Part shown: positions 10,401-20,889 of the stretch, one piece after another
Position numbering within the stretch: the first letter of the stretch is position 1
Layout of the letters: every line of letters begins with the position of its first letter
DNA from: Obelidium mucronatum
Taxonomy: Eukaryota; Chytridiomycota; Chytridiomycetes; Chytridiales; Chytriomycetaceae
Direction of reading: 5' to 3'
Assembly: GCA_025765595.1 (NCBI GenBank)
Contig: JAIVFH010000409.1
Span: forward strand, 1-21,769
DNA length: 21,769 nucleotides
Translations under genes and position numbers: made by a program
The notes under the pieces: model-generated
The model's input: only the letters and a program-made list of their open reading frames with translations
What the model was told of the DNA's origin: nothing
Databases searched by the model: none

Positions 10401-11234
10401 CAATCGAGCCACTTTATTCTTCGGAAGGCTCAGAACTGCAGCTTCCTATGGTGCAAGAGAATGGCGGCGGAAATTATCGTCTTTTCGATGTGGCCAACGT
10501 TATAAATCCGGGAAATATGTATTTTCCTGGAATCAGTCCTGATTTTGTTTATCAGCAGTACGTTGAGCGAGAGGAATACTTGAAAGGAATGAGGAATTCT
10601 GTTATAAGAGGATTGTTTGGAGTAGACCAAAAGAAGCCTGTTGAGTTTTTTAGTGTTTCTTTTACCTCTGAACTAACGCACAACATAGACTCACAAACAC
10701 CCTGATCAGTTGACTCTGGCCGGACATATTCTTCCAGCATCAAAAGGGTCTCGCTTTCGCTACTTGGAAAAGCGGCTCCAAGCGCGTGAGACGTACATTG
10801 ATATTGACGCAAGTGCGAAACGGAAGCGGGAAAAGGCAATTAAGGAAAACGCACCTCGCGCACCATGTCTGTTAAAAGTTGAGGCGCCGCGTATTTCGGC
10901 GCCGACTATTGTTGTTCCAGAGCGCGAAGCAAATACTGAAATGGGCCAGCGGAGAGAAACACCACCAGCGGAACTGGGTTTCAACATTCGGCCGTGGAGT
11001 TCAAAATCTGCTGCAAAAGGGAAAGCAAGGGTGGAGTCTGTGGAGGACGATAGCTGTGAGGACTATGGAGTGTTTGGGGTTTCACTGGGAGGAGGTAGAG
11101 GGACAACTCCTTTCCGAACAACCAGACGAACACTTCAAACACCAATATCAAATCAAAGACCCGTGTCCAGAAAAGCTTCATTGCCCAGTTTGAAGGGAAA
11201 TTCATGCGTGACTCAAAAGTCTTCCTTCAAATAA
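7404..11234 (+). CDS. Tandem coiled-coil family protein, paralogue 1
   Basis: There are six exons: 7404-7862, 7937-8103, 8177-8285, 8366-9490, 9542-10639 and 10710-11234, giving 1,160 residues. All joins keep frame and match the two downstream paralogues. The N terminus is basic and disordered with RRASS. The block KNGKEMWSRE lies at 144-153, then a long Lys/Glu-rich coiled-coil core (about 155-600) containing EIRVLQPKIHKLEE, FKSAETMF and the Cys motif CALTGRTIVELL. A long disordered Ser-rich exon follows with RRPS and RRLS motifs, the island MTEEVIKIGW and the module YLKGMRNSVIRGLFGVDQKKP. The last exon has RFRYLEKRLQARETYIDI and FNIRPWSS. ATG 7404 is the first in-frame ATG; the frame is open upstream without one. 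Intron 1 holds T24 and has a weak donor (GTCTGG). I recognise no known family. Role unknown; the helical core suggests a structural or scaffold protein. Confidence 0.85.
7871..7894 (+). repeat. T24 homopolymer in intron 1 of paralogue 1
   Basis: This run of 24 T lies inside the 74-bp intron 7863-7936. Paralogues 2 and 3 have uninterrupted coding sequence at the same place (SRETQT, SRESQT). Confidence 0.9.
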
Positions 11235-11235
11235 A
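11230..11235 (+). terminator. AATAAA overlapping the stop codon of paralogue 1
   Basis: The hexamer shares bases with the TAA stop at 11232-11234. If used, the 3' UTR would be only about 10-30 nt. A further candidate has not been identified in the 149-bp spacer. Confidence 0.4.
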
Positions 11236-11383
11236 TCTGGCCAACCCTTTGCCATCACCCTTTGCCATAATGAAACTCACCCCAGCGTTTCTTTCACGTG
11301 AAAATCTACATTATTAATTTCTACTTTGTACTAGTCTGATTATCTGCTTGTAAATCTCCGCTTCCGTAAATCACGAATCGCTC
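11236..11383. promoter_or_regulatory. Spacer between paralogues 1 and 2
   Basis: The spacer is short and AT-rich, containing the 3' end of paralogue 1 and the presumed promoter of paralogue 2. No coding potential or repeat is seen. The spacing shows how tightly the tandem copies are packed. Confidence 0.5.
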
Positions 11384-14300
11384 ATGTCCTGTGTGGATGT
11401 GCTGGCCGCCACACTCCCAGCCAGCCGGGGCAGCACCAGGAGTACTGACAGCAGAAATAGTAGCCGCAAAAGAAACCAGCTTGTAATCTCATTCAGGAGT
11501 ATCAAAAACCTGAAGGAATCAAAGCCGGTTTTGTTTTCACGCAGATCAAGTCCCAAACTAAAAACCAAAGAGCCGACCAGTCCTGAAAATGCCGAAAATC
11601 TTCATGACTCTCTTTCTTCTTTCGGCAGTGAAAGCTGTCTCTCTTTGCCGCAGTTAAGCTCAGAACGCGTGGCAACGGCGGCACTTTCACCACGCCAGAA
11701 AGTGCACCAAATCATCAGAAAAGTATCTGCTAAAAACCGCCAGAGACTCTTAGCAAAACAATTCCAAATCGAACTTGAAAAGGAACTCGAACATATGAAG
11801 GCATCGGAGACAGCCTTTTTCAAGAACGGAAAAGAAATGTGGTCACGTGAGACCCAAACAAACGAACTGCGGGGGTTGGAGATTCCAGAAGCCCAAGATA
11901 TTGCTGTCACTATTAAACGCGATATGGAATTAAGTCGCGCGGTGATGAAGGCCACATGTGGGCTGCGATTGAGGGAGTCCCAAATTCTGTTGTATAGTTT
12001 AATGTCAAAGAAGATGAAAGATTTAGAAGTCAGGTATGATGCGCGACTCAAACAAGTGGAAAAAGAAATGAAGGTGAAGCTGAAGAGTGATGTAGCAGGA
12101 GCTCAAGCTGCGTTAGAGGTGCAGTAAAATAATGACAAAAAAAAACATTAATAACTGACAAAAAGGTCTTCCTTCTTGTTCGATAGATTCAAAACGAAAG
12201 AGCATTAAGTGAAGCGACTTTGGAGAAAAAGATGGCTGCTGAAAAGCAACGCCGAATTCTTGAAAGATTCCAAAACCTTTATCGCAAAAACACGCCCGAG
12301 CACCAGGCACTTAAATACAAGGCAGCCAAAATGTACATAAAATTAAAACGTAGACAGTTACCTGATGACTTGGAGGTAGGCCCTAAGTTACTTGTGAATC
12401 AGCTGTCGACTCTCAATCTATTTTACCTAGACAAGTCCTCAAGCAGACATTGAAAAGACTCAATTTGTCGCAGTAATAGATAGACTTCGGCACGAAATTA
12501 GACTTGCGGAAGACGAAATCAGAGTTCTCCAACCAAAACTATTCAAGATGGAAGAAGACGTTGATAAGACACAGTCAAGAAAAAGAGATGCCGCAAACGT
12601 ATTCGCCAAAGACAAAAAGACCCGACGTGTAAATATGAATGATATCCAGCTAGACTCTGCCTCTACCACTTTAAGCCAAGAATCGAATTTCGCAGTCGAC
12701 GAAGCAACGAAAACGTATGTGAAAGAAAAATTGACGGCGGATTATGAGGCGTACACTCAAGAATGCAGGACGAAAATGTCGCTTGAGTATTCTGAGATCC
12801 AAAAGAATACGGAAAAGAAAGTCGCGGAGTGGGATATGAAGTTTAAATCGGCAGAAGCAATGTTTGACAGGGAAAAGAGAAACAGGATGTTTCAAACGCA
12901 AAACAAGTTGCTAAAAATGGTATTCAGTCCTCTTGAAATGGTGAAACTCATTCTGACATCTTTTTACAACAGGTTAGTGGTATGATCATAAGTCAAACAA
13001 GAAAATACAGAAAAGATGCATCGATTAAGTGCACACTGATGGGAGCCACAATTGTTGAATTGCTCGAAAAAGAAATGATTGATTTCAAGGCCAAATTTTC
13101 ATCAGTTCTGCTTCAACTCACGGGCATCGTTCGAGAAAAAAAGAAACAAAAGAGAATGGCGGAGGAAAAGGAGGCGGCTGAGATGGCGGCAGCTGCTGAA
13201 GCCGTTGCGTATCTAAGAATAAGAAAAGAAAGAGAGGAGCGGTTGAATAGGGCAAAGCTCATGCACATGCGTGAACTGTCAAAAATTCGTGTACAGCCTG
13301 AAGCGAAACCCCCACCCGCGACTTCATCGCAAGTAAAAGATGACTCAAAAAGTAGACTTAAATCTCCTGACCGGGCGAATCCCAGATTGAAAGTATACGA
13401 AAATAGAGGAAGGGCGGGCTCTGTGATAACTCCATCGGCGGTGAGCCAACAATTTTACTGTTCGCTCGTTAAATAACATATTTTGAACTTGTAGGAGCTA
13501 CTTATACCTCAACTGTTGGGTGATGTTGCTCTTGATCGTCGAATATTATCGCTCCAAAGCAACTTGCCTGTTGGAACCCCACAATCTTTGATTCAGAAAT
13601 CAATTTCCCAACCGTTTACAGAAACCAAGCAGCTTGTCACTCCTTCTTCAGTTGATATCGGTTACGAGATTTCAATAGCGATTCAAGAAGCCTCAAATGT
13701 AGACTTGAAGGAAAGCAGCAGTCTCCAAGATTCAGACGTCCAAATCATACCAACAGCTTTAACTTATCAACGACAAGCATCCATTTTAAAAAACGATCGA
13801 TCGCGCCAGTTGTCATTTATCCCAAGCCAAGACATGCAACGCCCAAAATCAACCCTTCTATTCCCACAGATTTCTTCCCGTACGTTATCTTTAAACAGCG
13901 ATATTTCAAGATCAAAGTCGTCGTGCGGTGCAAGACAAGTATCCATATTCTATGGATTTGATGAGAACGAAGGACAATCAAGCGATTGCGATATAGTATC
14001 TGTTCGATCAAGGACTCGATCAATTATGGCGGAAGAAGATATTTTAAAGGGTTGGCTGAGTCCTGCGGTAGCCATGGATTTTATTCTACCAGAAATCATT
14101 GAGACCACACATCAGAATCTTGCCGAAACAAAGAAAGAACCGAGTACATTCACTCTTCCTGAACTAACACTGGATTCAAATAGTGGAGATCACCAGAGAA
14201 AAGGGAAGACCACCGTGAAGCAACTCCATGGTCAAACAATAGTATTAGATCGAGCCTCTTCACTGTTACATAGTAATACTCAAATGGCCAATTTGTATGA

Positions 14301-15020
14301 TGATTCGATCCAACACTTCCAAGATTATATGGCAGAGCATAATTATCTGAAGTCCATGAAGAAGTCTGTCGCAAAAGGCCTGTACGGCATCGATATGAAA
14401 AAACCAGTGAGACATTTTTTGTTGAAATATGATATATTATAATTTAGTTAAAACATGTACAGCAACACTTTCCGCCTGTGAAAATGGGAATCAATGGAAA
14501 CAACCTCCCCCCAATTGCAGATGGAGTGCGTTTTCCTTACTTGAAAACTCGTATGAAAGCACGGGAAATGTACAAAGACATTAATATTCCGGCTACAAAA
14601 AGAAAAAAGAAGACACAACCTCCTGTTCGAGTACAACCAGTCCCACAAGAAACAATGAATGCGAAATCTTTGGCAATGACTAAGGATAAGCGGGATCAAC
14701 AGATTCCTGATTATAATATTCGGCCATGGAGCTCTGTTTCTGTTGGTGTTGGGAGTATTCTGGTTGCTCCTGAAGGCTGCTTGGATAAAACCACTGAAGA
14801 CCAGGAAAATACAGGATACATGGACGGAGCTGGAGTTTATGGCATATCTTTACGCACACGTAATAGTGGACCAAGAAGGCAGCAACAGTTTCTGCCTCAA
14901 CTCAATGTGGAAAATGCACTGAGCGAATATCGTCCACAGCCGGTAAGAAATCGGAGAGTTCAGCCACGAGAACAGTTGCCCCCTTGTTTAACAGGAAGCA
15001 ATATTGTCTCACGAAAGTAA
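11384..15020 (+). CDS. Tandem coiled-coil family protein, paralogue 2
   Basis: There are six exons: 11384-12118, 12187-12375, 12431-12919, 12973-13440, 13495-14406 and 14463-15020, with introns of 53-68 bp, giving 1,116 residues. The basic Ser-rich N terminus contains SRRSSPK. KNGKEMWSRE lies at 147-156. The coiled-coil core includes EIRVLQPKLFKMEE, FKSAEAMFD and CTLMGATIVELL. An Ala/Glu/Lys-rich helix precedes the disordered region. Exon 5 carries the island MAEEDILKGW and the module YLKSMKKSVAKGLYGIDMKKP. The last exon has RFPYLKTRMKAREMYKDI and YNIRPWSS, both close to paralogue 1, plus GVYGISL matching GVFGVSL there. The intron within LLKM/VSG (12920-12972) is unique to this copy; without it the frame stops. 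It starts 149 bp after the stop of paralogue 1. Function not known. Confidence 0.86.
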
Positions 15021-15120
15021 AATCGTTTTAATTATTATTAAAGCTCGTTTCCTTTTGACAATTGTGACTCCATATGTTGAAATTATCGAAAATCTCTCCC
15101 GCCAAAACATCATTACTTCA
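15021..15120. promoter_or_regulatory. Spacer between paralogues 2 and 3
   Basis: A 100-bp AT-rich spacer with an ATTAAA-type poly(A) candidate near 15037 and the presumed promoter of paralogue 3. The frame of paralogue 3 is open upstream of ATG 15121 but contains no earlier in-frame ATG. Confidence 0.45.
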
Positions 15121-18100
15121 ATGTGCGCTGCAGTTCTCCCTCTAACTATTCTTGAAGAAGAATCAGTATCAAATGATGCCCAGTCTGATGAAGAGAGTCT
15201 GGCCAACATGTCAACAAAGCGAACATCATTGGCGACTACCGTCAGACCGCGTCGATCTAGCCTTGCTGCCACAATGAAGAAAGTTGAAGAGTTCAGAATG
15301 GAATTTGACGTTGATCCATTTTATGATTCACCTACCAGCAAAAGGCTGAGTATATCCTCCAATGGACGAAGAAAAAGCATTTCAGTCAAGGAACGTGTCA
15401 AACTCAAGATTCGCGAAATGTCTGAGCAGCAAAATATGTGGAATAAGGCGAATATCGACAAGACTTTGGAGACCATTAAAGCAGGGGCGACGGCTTACTT
15501 CAAGAATGGAAAGGAAATGTGGTCACGCGAGTCACAGACTGTTGAGCTCATTAATATGGACTTAATAAAAGCCGACCGAGTTTCTAAATCTGTCAAAAAA
15601 GACATTGAAACAGTTCGGTCGGTGATTAAGCATAACTGTAACGCGAAAATTCAACAAGGAGAGGTTATCTTGGTGGGAGTTCTTTCTCAAAAACTCAAAG
15701 CCATCGAAGCTCAATATACAGCGAAAATTTCCGCATTAAAAAAAGACATGACAGAGCGATTAAGGCGTGAAGTGCAGGAAACTCGAGAAAATCTAGAGGT
15801 ATTAAGTTTGACAACAAGTTGTTATAAATCCTTCTAACGTGCCATTAGATAAAAGCTGCAAATTCCATCAAGGAGCTGAAGGAGCAGCATGCCAAAGTAT
15901 TAAATGATCGTCAAATCGTCTTTGAAAAAGTCAGGGAAATTTTCCAAGAAAAGAATGAGGAATACCAGTGCTTGAGATACCAATCGGCAAGAATGTACAT
16001 GGTTTTGAAAAGAAAGAATGTCCCGGAACTTGTAGATGTATGTTGATTTGCGCACACGTCAATCAAGAATTTGATTAATTTCTGAAACACAGAGCAACGG
16101 CCAAACGGATGCCGAAAAGGCTGAATTTGTCGAATCTGTATCTCGCCTTAGAGAAGCCGTTAAACTTTGTGATGAAGAAATCCGAGTACTCCACCCCAAA
16201 ATGTTTAAACTAGAAGAAGAGGTGGACTTTGCAACCCGAGGCAGACAGAGGCGAACAACCATATTCGGAGAAAATAACGGTAAATTACTAGAGGAGCCTC
16301 CATTTATTGCCAATAATGAGACAAGGGAGTATATACGCCAAAAGCTGACAGAGCAGTTCGAAGAATACCTCAAGCAGAGTCGAAGTGAACTAGAAGACGA
16401 ATATCAGAATGTCCAAGAATTTAAAGAGAGAACTATAAATGAATGGAACACCAAGTTTCGATCAGCCGACGCAATATACGACTCAAGACATTTGAATAGT
16501 GTCCTCAAGAGGCAGTCGCGAATTCTTCAGTTCGTTTCTAATCTTGTATCAAAGCGAATGAAATCATACCGCCAGGAAATTTCTTCAGCTTGCCATTTGC
16601 ATGGAGACACATTGCAGGACTTGTTGAACATGGAATTCAAATGCTTCAAGGCATCCCTAGATCCGGTTTTAAAGCAACTTCTGGAAATAACGAGCGCCAA
16701 AAAGAAAGCAAAAAAATTCGAAGAAAAGAAGAAGGCAGAGCTGCTAAAGGAAAGAATCGCGGCAGAAAGTGCACAGCAGCAAGCTCTCGAAAGTCAAGGA
16801 CACCATAAAAGCCGAATATCACTCTATGTTAAGTTATAAAGCGCGATTAAGTTTTGTATTGACTTGTTCGTTTAGGCCCCTGAATCTTCTAATTCAAGGG
16901 CATATTCAGTTTTGACCCCCGTAGCGGTATGCAGCCAACGTGTTACTTTTTTCAACACTTAATTTTTCTTGGTTTAGAACTTACTCATTCCTTCTTCTCT
17001 CTTGGATAAAAATGCAAGTATGAGAAGCCGTAGTCGCTTGGGCTCAAGCGCAAGCAGCACACGTCAAAGTACGATAAGCCACAGATCCGATCACGTTGAT
17101 AGCAATAATGGAATAAGTTCTGTCGCGCCATCAATGGGGAGGTCGCGGCGAGGATCATTTCTGCCATTGGACGGTACTCCTAAATTAGAGATGGAAATTA
17201 CGTATGATGTGCCAAATCTGATAGTTGACACAACCGCCGATATCATACCGCCAAAGAACGATATCTATAGGCATCAATCCCGCCGCAATTCATCGGCCCA
17301 GTGGATACAAACTAATTTGCCAACAATTCAAGCTGACTCTCCTGTCGAGTATGTAGATGGGGAGGCCATTGTACTCGAAGTTCCCAGTACACCATTAGTA
17401 TCAAATAATAATACAGATGACTTGTTATCTGACGCGCAAATTTCAATTCCTGTTTCAAGGAGGCGAAGCTCATTCGCCAGGTATAATACCCATTCGAGAT
17501 CTTCTTCTGTCGCCAAATACAACCAACCGCGATCGGCATCCATAAACTCAGGATTCAATCAATCACGCGCGGACTCAACCTACTCTGAAATTCCATTTGT
17601 TGAAGGTGATGGAATCAGTTTTGGAATGGCATCTTCTTCCATCCAACTGGGAACACAATTTCATTCGCGCGCAGCGTCTGTAACCATGCCGGAACAATAT
17701 ATTCATATGGGCTGGCAATCTCGAGGAGCGTCTTCAATGGAATACCCACCATCAGTTCTGTCAAGACGTGGTTCGTACCAGGAATATTACTCTGCGGAAA
17801 ATCCACAGTTATATCCACCAAGAGTAGGACTCGGTCCGATTGATTCAAAAATTGAAGAGTTTGGTGACACTGAGGAGTTGTTGGAACCGCAGATGCCAAT
17901 GTACGCCGCGTTCAATCCAAACACACAAGAAGGAGAGTTTACAAATTTTGACGCAGATATGGCGCTAGAATACCATCGGTATCTTTTGGATTTGAGTTCA
18001 ATGAAGAAATCTGTCGTGAAAGGGTTGGCTGGCGTTGACGTTCGAAAACCTGTGAGTTTGTAAACAAATTTTTCTAAACAGTCGTCTTAGGAGTGTGTAT

Positions 18101-18578
18101 TGCTTTCAAACTACAGCAACATCTTCCGCCATTGAGTATGGAAATACAGGGTACTTTCATTACCCCAGATCAAACAAAAGTACAAAACACAAAAGCAAAA
18201 TCTGCGACACCTCGCCAACAGACAACTGCTTTGCAGCAAAAACTAATGAGAATCCGTTTACGAGATATTGAATCTGATGAATCTGAAAAAGCATCTGAGA
18301 TAAAATTCAACTTGAGGCCTTGGAGTACGGGATCGTCTATTCGGCCTCAGGGATGTCAAGACATGTCGAGCATTCAAGGACTTCAAGGAATGTCTCTGAC
18401 AAGTGCACCACAAAAGTTTGCAATGGATTCGAAACCCCCGTCTGCTGCCCGCGCCATCAAAAGCGCCCAAATTCCTCGATGGGCGGGACCAACAACAGCA
18501 AGAAAGCCTGTTCCTAAAACAGACCCACCATCATGTGTATCGGGAATCAAAATCAATTCCAAAAAACCTTTTATTTAA
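15121..18578 (+). CDS. Tandem coiled-coil family protein, paralogue 3
   Basis: There are six exons: 15121-15798, 15849-16037, 16093-16827, 16876-16926 (51 bp), 16978-18051 and 18117-18578, giving 1,062 residues. The N terminus is acidic then basic, with RRSS and RRKS motifs. KNGKEMWSRE lies at 128-137. The core includes EIRVLHPKMFKLEE, FRSADAIYD and CHLHGDTLQDLL. The disordered exon 5 is rich in RRGS, RRNS and RRRSS motifs and carries the island MPEQYIHMGW and the module SMKKSVVKGLAGVDVRKP. The last exon keeps QHLPP and FNLRPWST, but the YLxxRxxARExY block shared by copies 1 and 2 is missing or unrecognisable. Exon 2 is the same size (189 bp) as exon 2 of paralogue 2. The 51-bp exon is needed to reach the shared VLTPVA/NLLIP junction. 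Family and function are unknown. Confidence 0.85.
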
Positions 18579-18582
18579 TAAA
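18570..18582. terminator. Overlapping bidirectional poly(A) signals
   Basis: The 13-bp stretch TTTATTTAATAAA contains AATAAA on the plus strand (18577-18582, overlapping the TAA stop of paralogue 3) and AATAAA on the minus strand (18575-18570, about 70 nt after the stop of the convergent gene). Confidence 0.55.
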
Positions 18583-18643
18583 AAGCAAGTAATGAAGGCT
18601 GACCATACGAAAAAAGAGTACAAAAGAATAGATCAACTCAAAA

Positions 18644-20889
18644 TCATATGGCAACATCTTCTCGCTCGTCTTCTGACTCCTCGATTTCATAATACTTGCC
18701 AGTCTATTAATATAACCAAATCAGTTTTTGCTATGAACTATTCAAAATAATGGATTTAACTTACTTTCGGGTCAAAGTATGAATTTGTTTCAGCGTCGAA
18801 CATGAGCTCCAAAGTTTCATCATCATCCTCTTCCTCCATTAGATTGATGTCAACTCCCTCAGCAGCTGCGGCCAGCGCTTCCACTTTTGTTTGTACTTCA
18901 ATCAGAGAGGTAGGTGCCGCCATCATGGAAGATGCCTCTGGCTTAGATTTTCTGGTTTCTGGGAGTATAGGACTCTTTATACTTTGGAGTAGTTCTACTG
19001 CTTCATTCAGAGATCCTAAAAGCTCTGCCTTTTCGGTTCCAGCGGGCGCGGATTTTGACTTTATTGTTGAAGCTTGCGGTGGGGCAGCAGAGTCGGAATC
19101 ATGCTTTGGATTTGTTTCCTTCGGTATTGGTTTCGCATGTGCAGATGAATATCGGGACTGGCTTCGTGTGTTTGGGTGAATGGGTGGTGGGTCTGATGGT
19201 GGTGTGGGACAAGGAAGCGGTTTAAGTGTCGCTGTGTTGTTGGAGTCTGTTTTCAGTTCTGTTTTCGTCTTGCTGAATTCAGAGGATGGGATTCTAGACT
19301 CTCCCAATTGTGGAAGTATGGTTTCATCTACTGGTATAGGCGGAAGATCTTCGTCCGCAGAGATTGGCGGAGATGAGGGGAGACACAATTCTGGGGTCTT
19401 TGATTCGTTGGTGTTTGCCTCCAAGATGTTTTCTTTCACAGCATTGGGATTTTGATTGGGCTCCGAATGCGGTACATTTTGCAAAACAGAATCAGATTTC
19501 AACTCTGGCACCGTCGAAAACTTTGAGATCGCAGCAGCTTTCGTGTCAATACTGCAGCCCAAGGATTTCGGCCGTTTATCCACCGATAGTGAGTTTTTTA
19601 GTTTGCTCTTTTTAGATGCATCTGTGCTTGCTCTAAGCGACTGTGTGTGTTTCAGCTTCAACTGGTCTGATAACTTGAAATGCTTTTCCAGCAATTCGTC
19701 GATTGTTGGCGTATAAATATTTGAAACTAAGGGCGGTTGATCTTGGTGATTGGAACTATTTGAGAAGCTCTCTTCGATTTTCGTAAGGCAGGGTTCTGAA
19801 ATACGATCCGAAACCCCCATTTGTGAAGAGCCTGCTCGTGAAGACCCTGCTCGTGACTTTGACAAGATTCTATCTACAAGGGATCCGCGGCTACTGGTTG
19901 TACTATGACGAGTTGATTTGGGCTGCTTAGGGGGTTCCATCTTGCTGAAATCAGCAAAGCCATTCGCCGAGTCATTTACTTGCGGGGAAAGAGGGATTGT
20001 ATTTGTGAGAGTGTTTGCGTCCTGGTTATCTTTCTTTTTAATTTGCGCATCTTCGTCGCGAATCATTCTGCGGATTTAGGTGAGTGGATTTATAACAAAA
20101 AAAAAGTTGCTTACTGGTCGAGTGCAGATATAGTTTTCTCTATATTGAGACTTCCGTGAGATATGTAGTTATCATCCAGCCCGGGGATATCATTTGGACA
20201 TCTGTTTTGGAAGGGAAGTAGAATTAGAAATTGTTGCCAACTCAAAATGGAGGGAAATCGATCGGGCACATACTCTTGTTGGGATAAATAATCCTGCTGA
20301 GCTATGTGATGATCATCCACGGCATTTTGCTCTTCTTGTGCTTTAAAGAACGCATCAATATCGTTTTCCAGGCTGGAGTCCAAAGGATCGTCTTCAATAT
20401 TTTGCTCCTGTTGTTGTTGTCGTTGCATCAATTTGTATTTTCTATCCTCTTCTTCTTCGTTGCATTCAATCTCGTGTATCGTTTCTGAGCTGGATATTAA
20501 TGGGTTTTCTGATGGTGCATCCTCTTCTAGGGGAGCATCTTCTTCTTGAGGTTCCTTATCAACAGAACTGTATTTGTTTGGATCATACGACTCGGCATCT
20601 GCAACAGTCGCCAGCGACTCGACAGATTCCAAGGCAAGTGGGGTATTCCGAACTTCAATGATAGGAGTGAGAACATGGGGCTGATCTTTTCTCGGTTCCT
20701 CAAATGTTTCCATTTCGGAATGATGTGTACGAATTGAAGTTCGGGAAGCGGATTTGGATACAACGCGTCCGTTTTCGTCCTAGTATTTTATTGTTTTAAG
20801 TGATTTGAATTTTCCCATCGAGAAGAAGAAGAAAAAAAAAAGCAACGGCAAACCTTTGACTTTGCAGTTTTAATAACCCGTTTCCTCAT
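18644..20889 (-). CDS. Acidic, largely disordered protein of unknown function
   Basis: There are four exons: 20889-20854, 20779-20115, 20067-18765 and 18703-18644, with introns of 74, 47 and 61 bp, giving 687 residues. The protein starts MRKRVIKTAKSK. It then has an acidic, Gln-rich region (EEEDRKYKLMQRQQQQEQ, DAFFKAQEEQNAVDD) and a long Ser/Pro/Lys-rich region with the duplicated SRAGSSRAGSS and many Pro-rich stretches. A short helix (EKAELLGSLNEAVELLQSI) follows. The conserved-looking C terminus has an acidic patch and SYFDPK joined across the last intron to TGKYYEIEES. That last intron is well supported because the join makes a natural FDPKTGKYY turn. No catalytic motif is visible. It is convergent with paralogue 3. 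The start is doubtful because its ATG overlaps the stop of the upstream same-strand frame; it may be the 3' half of a longer gene. Confidence 0.75.

Noticed and set aside
7404..18578. The three paralogues as one giant gene
   Set aside because: Each has its own start, stop, N-terminal and C-terminal motifs, and AATAAA-type signals lie between the copies.
18802..19716. Plus-strand frames of 125, 91, 86 and 83 residues opposite the acidic protein gene
   Set aside because: They are the antisense of Ser/Pro-rich codons, with no motif or splice support; the minus-strand exon is continuous.
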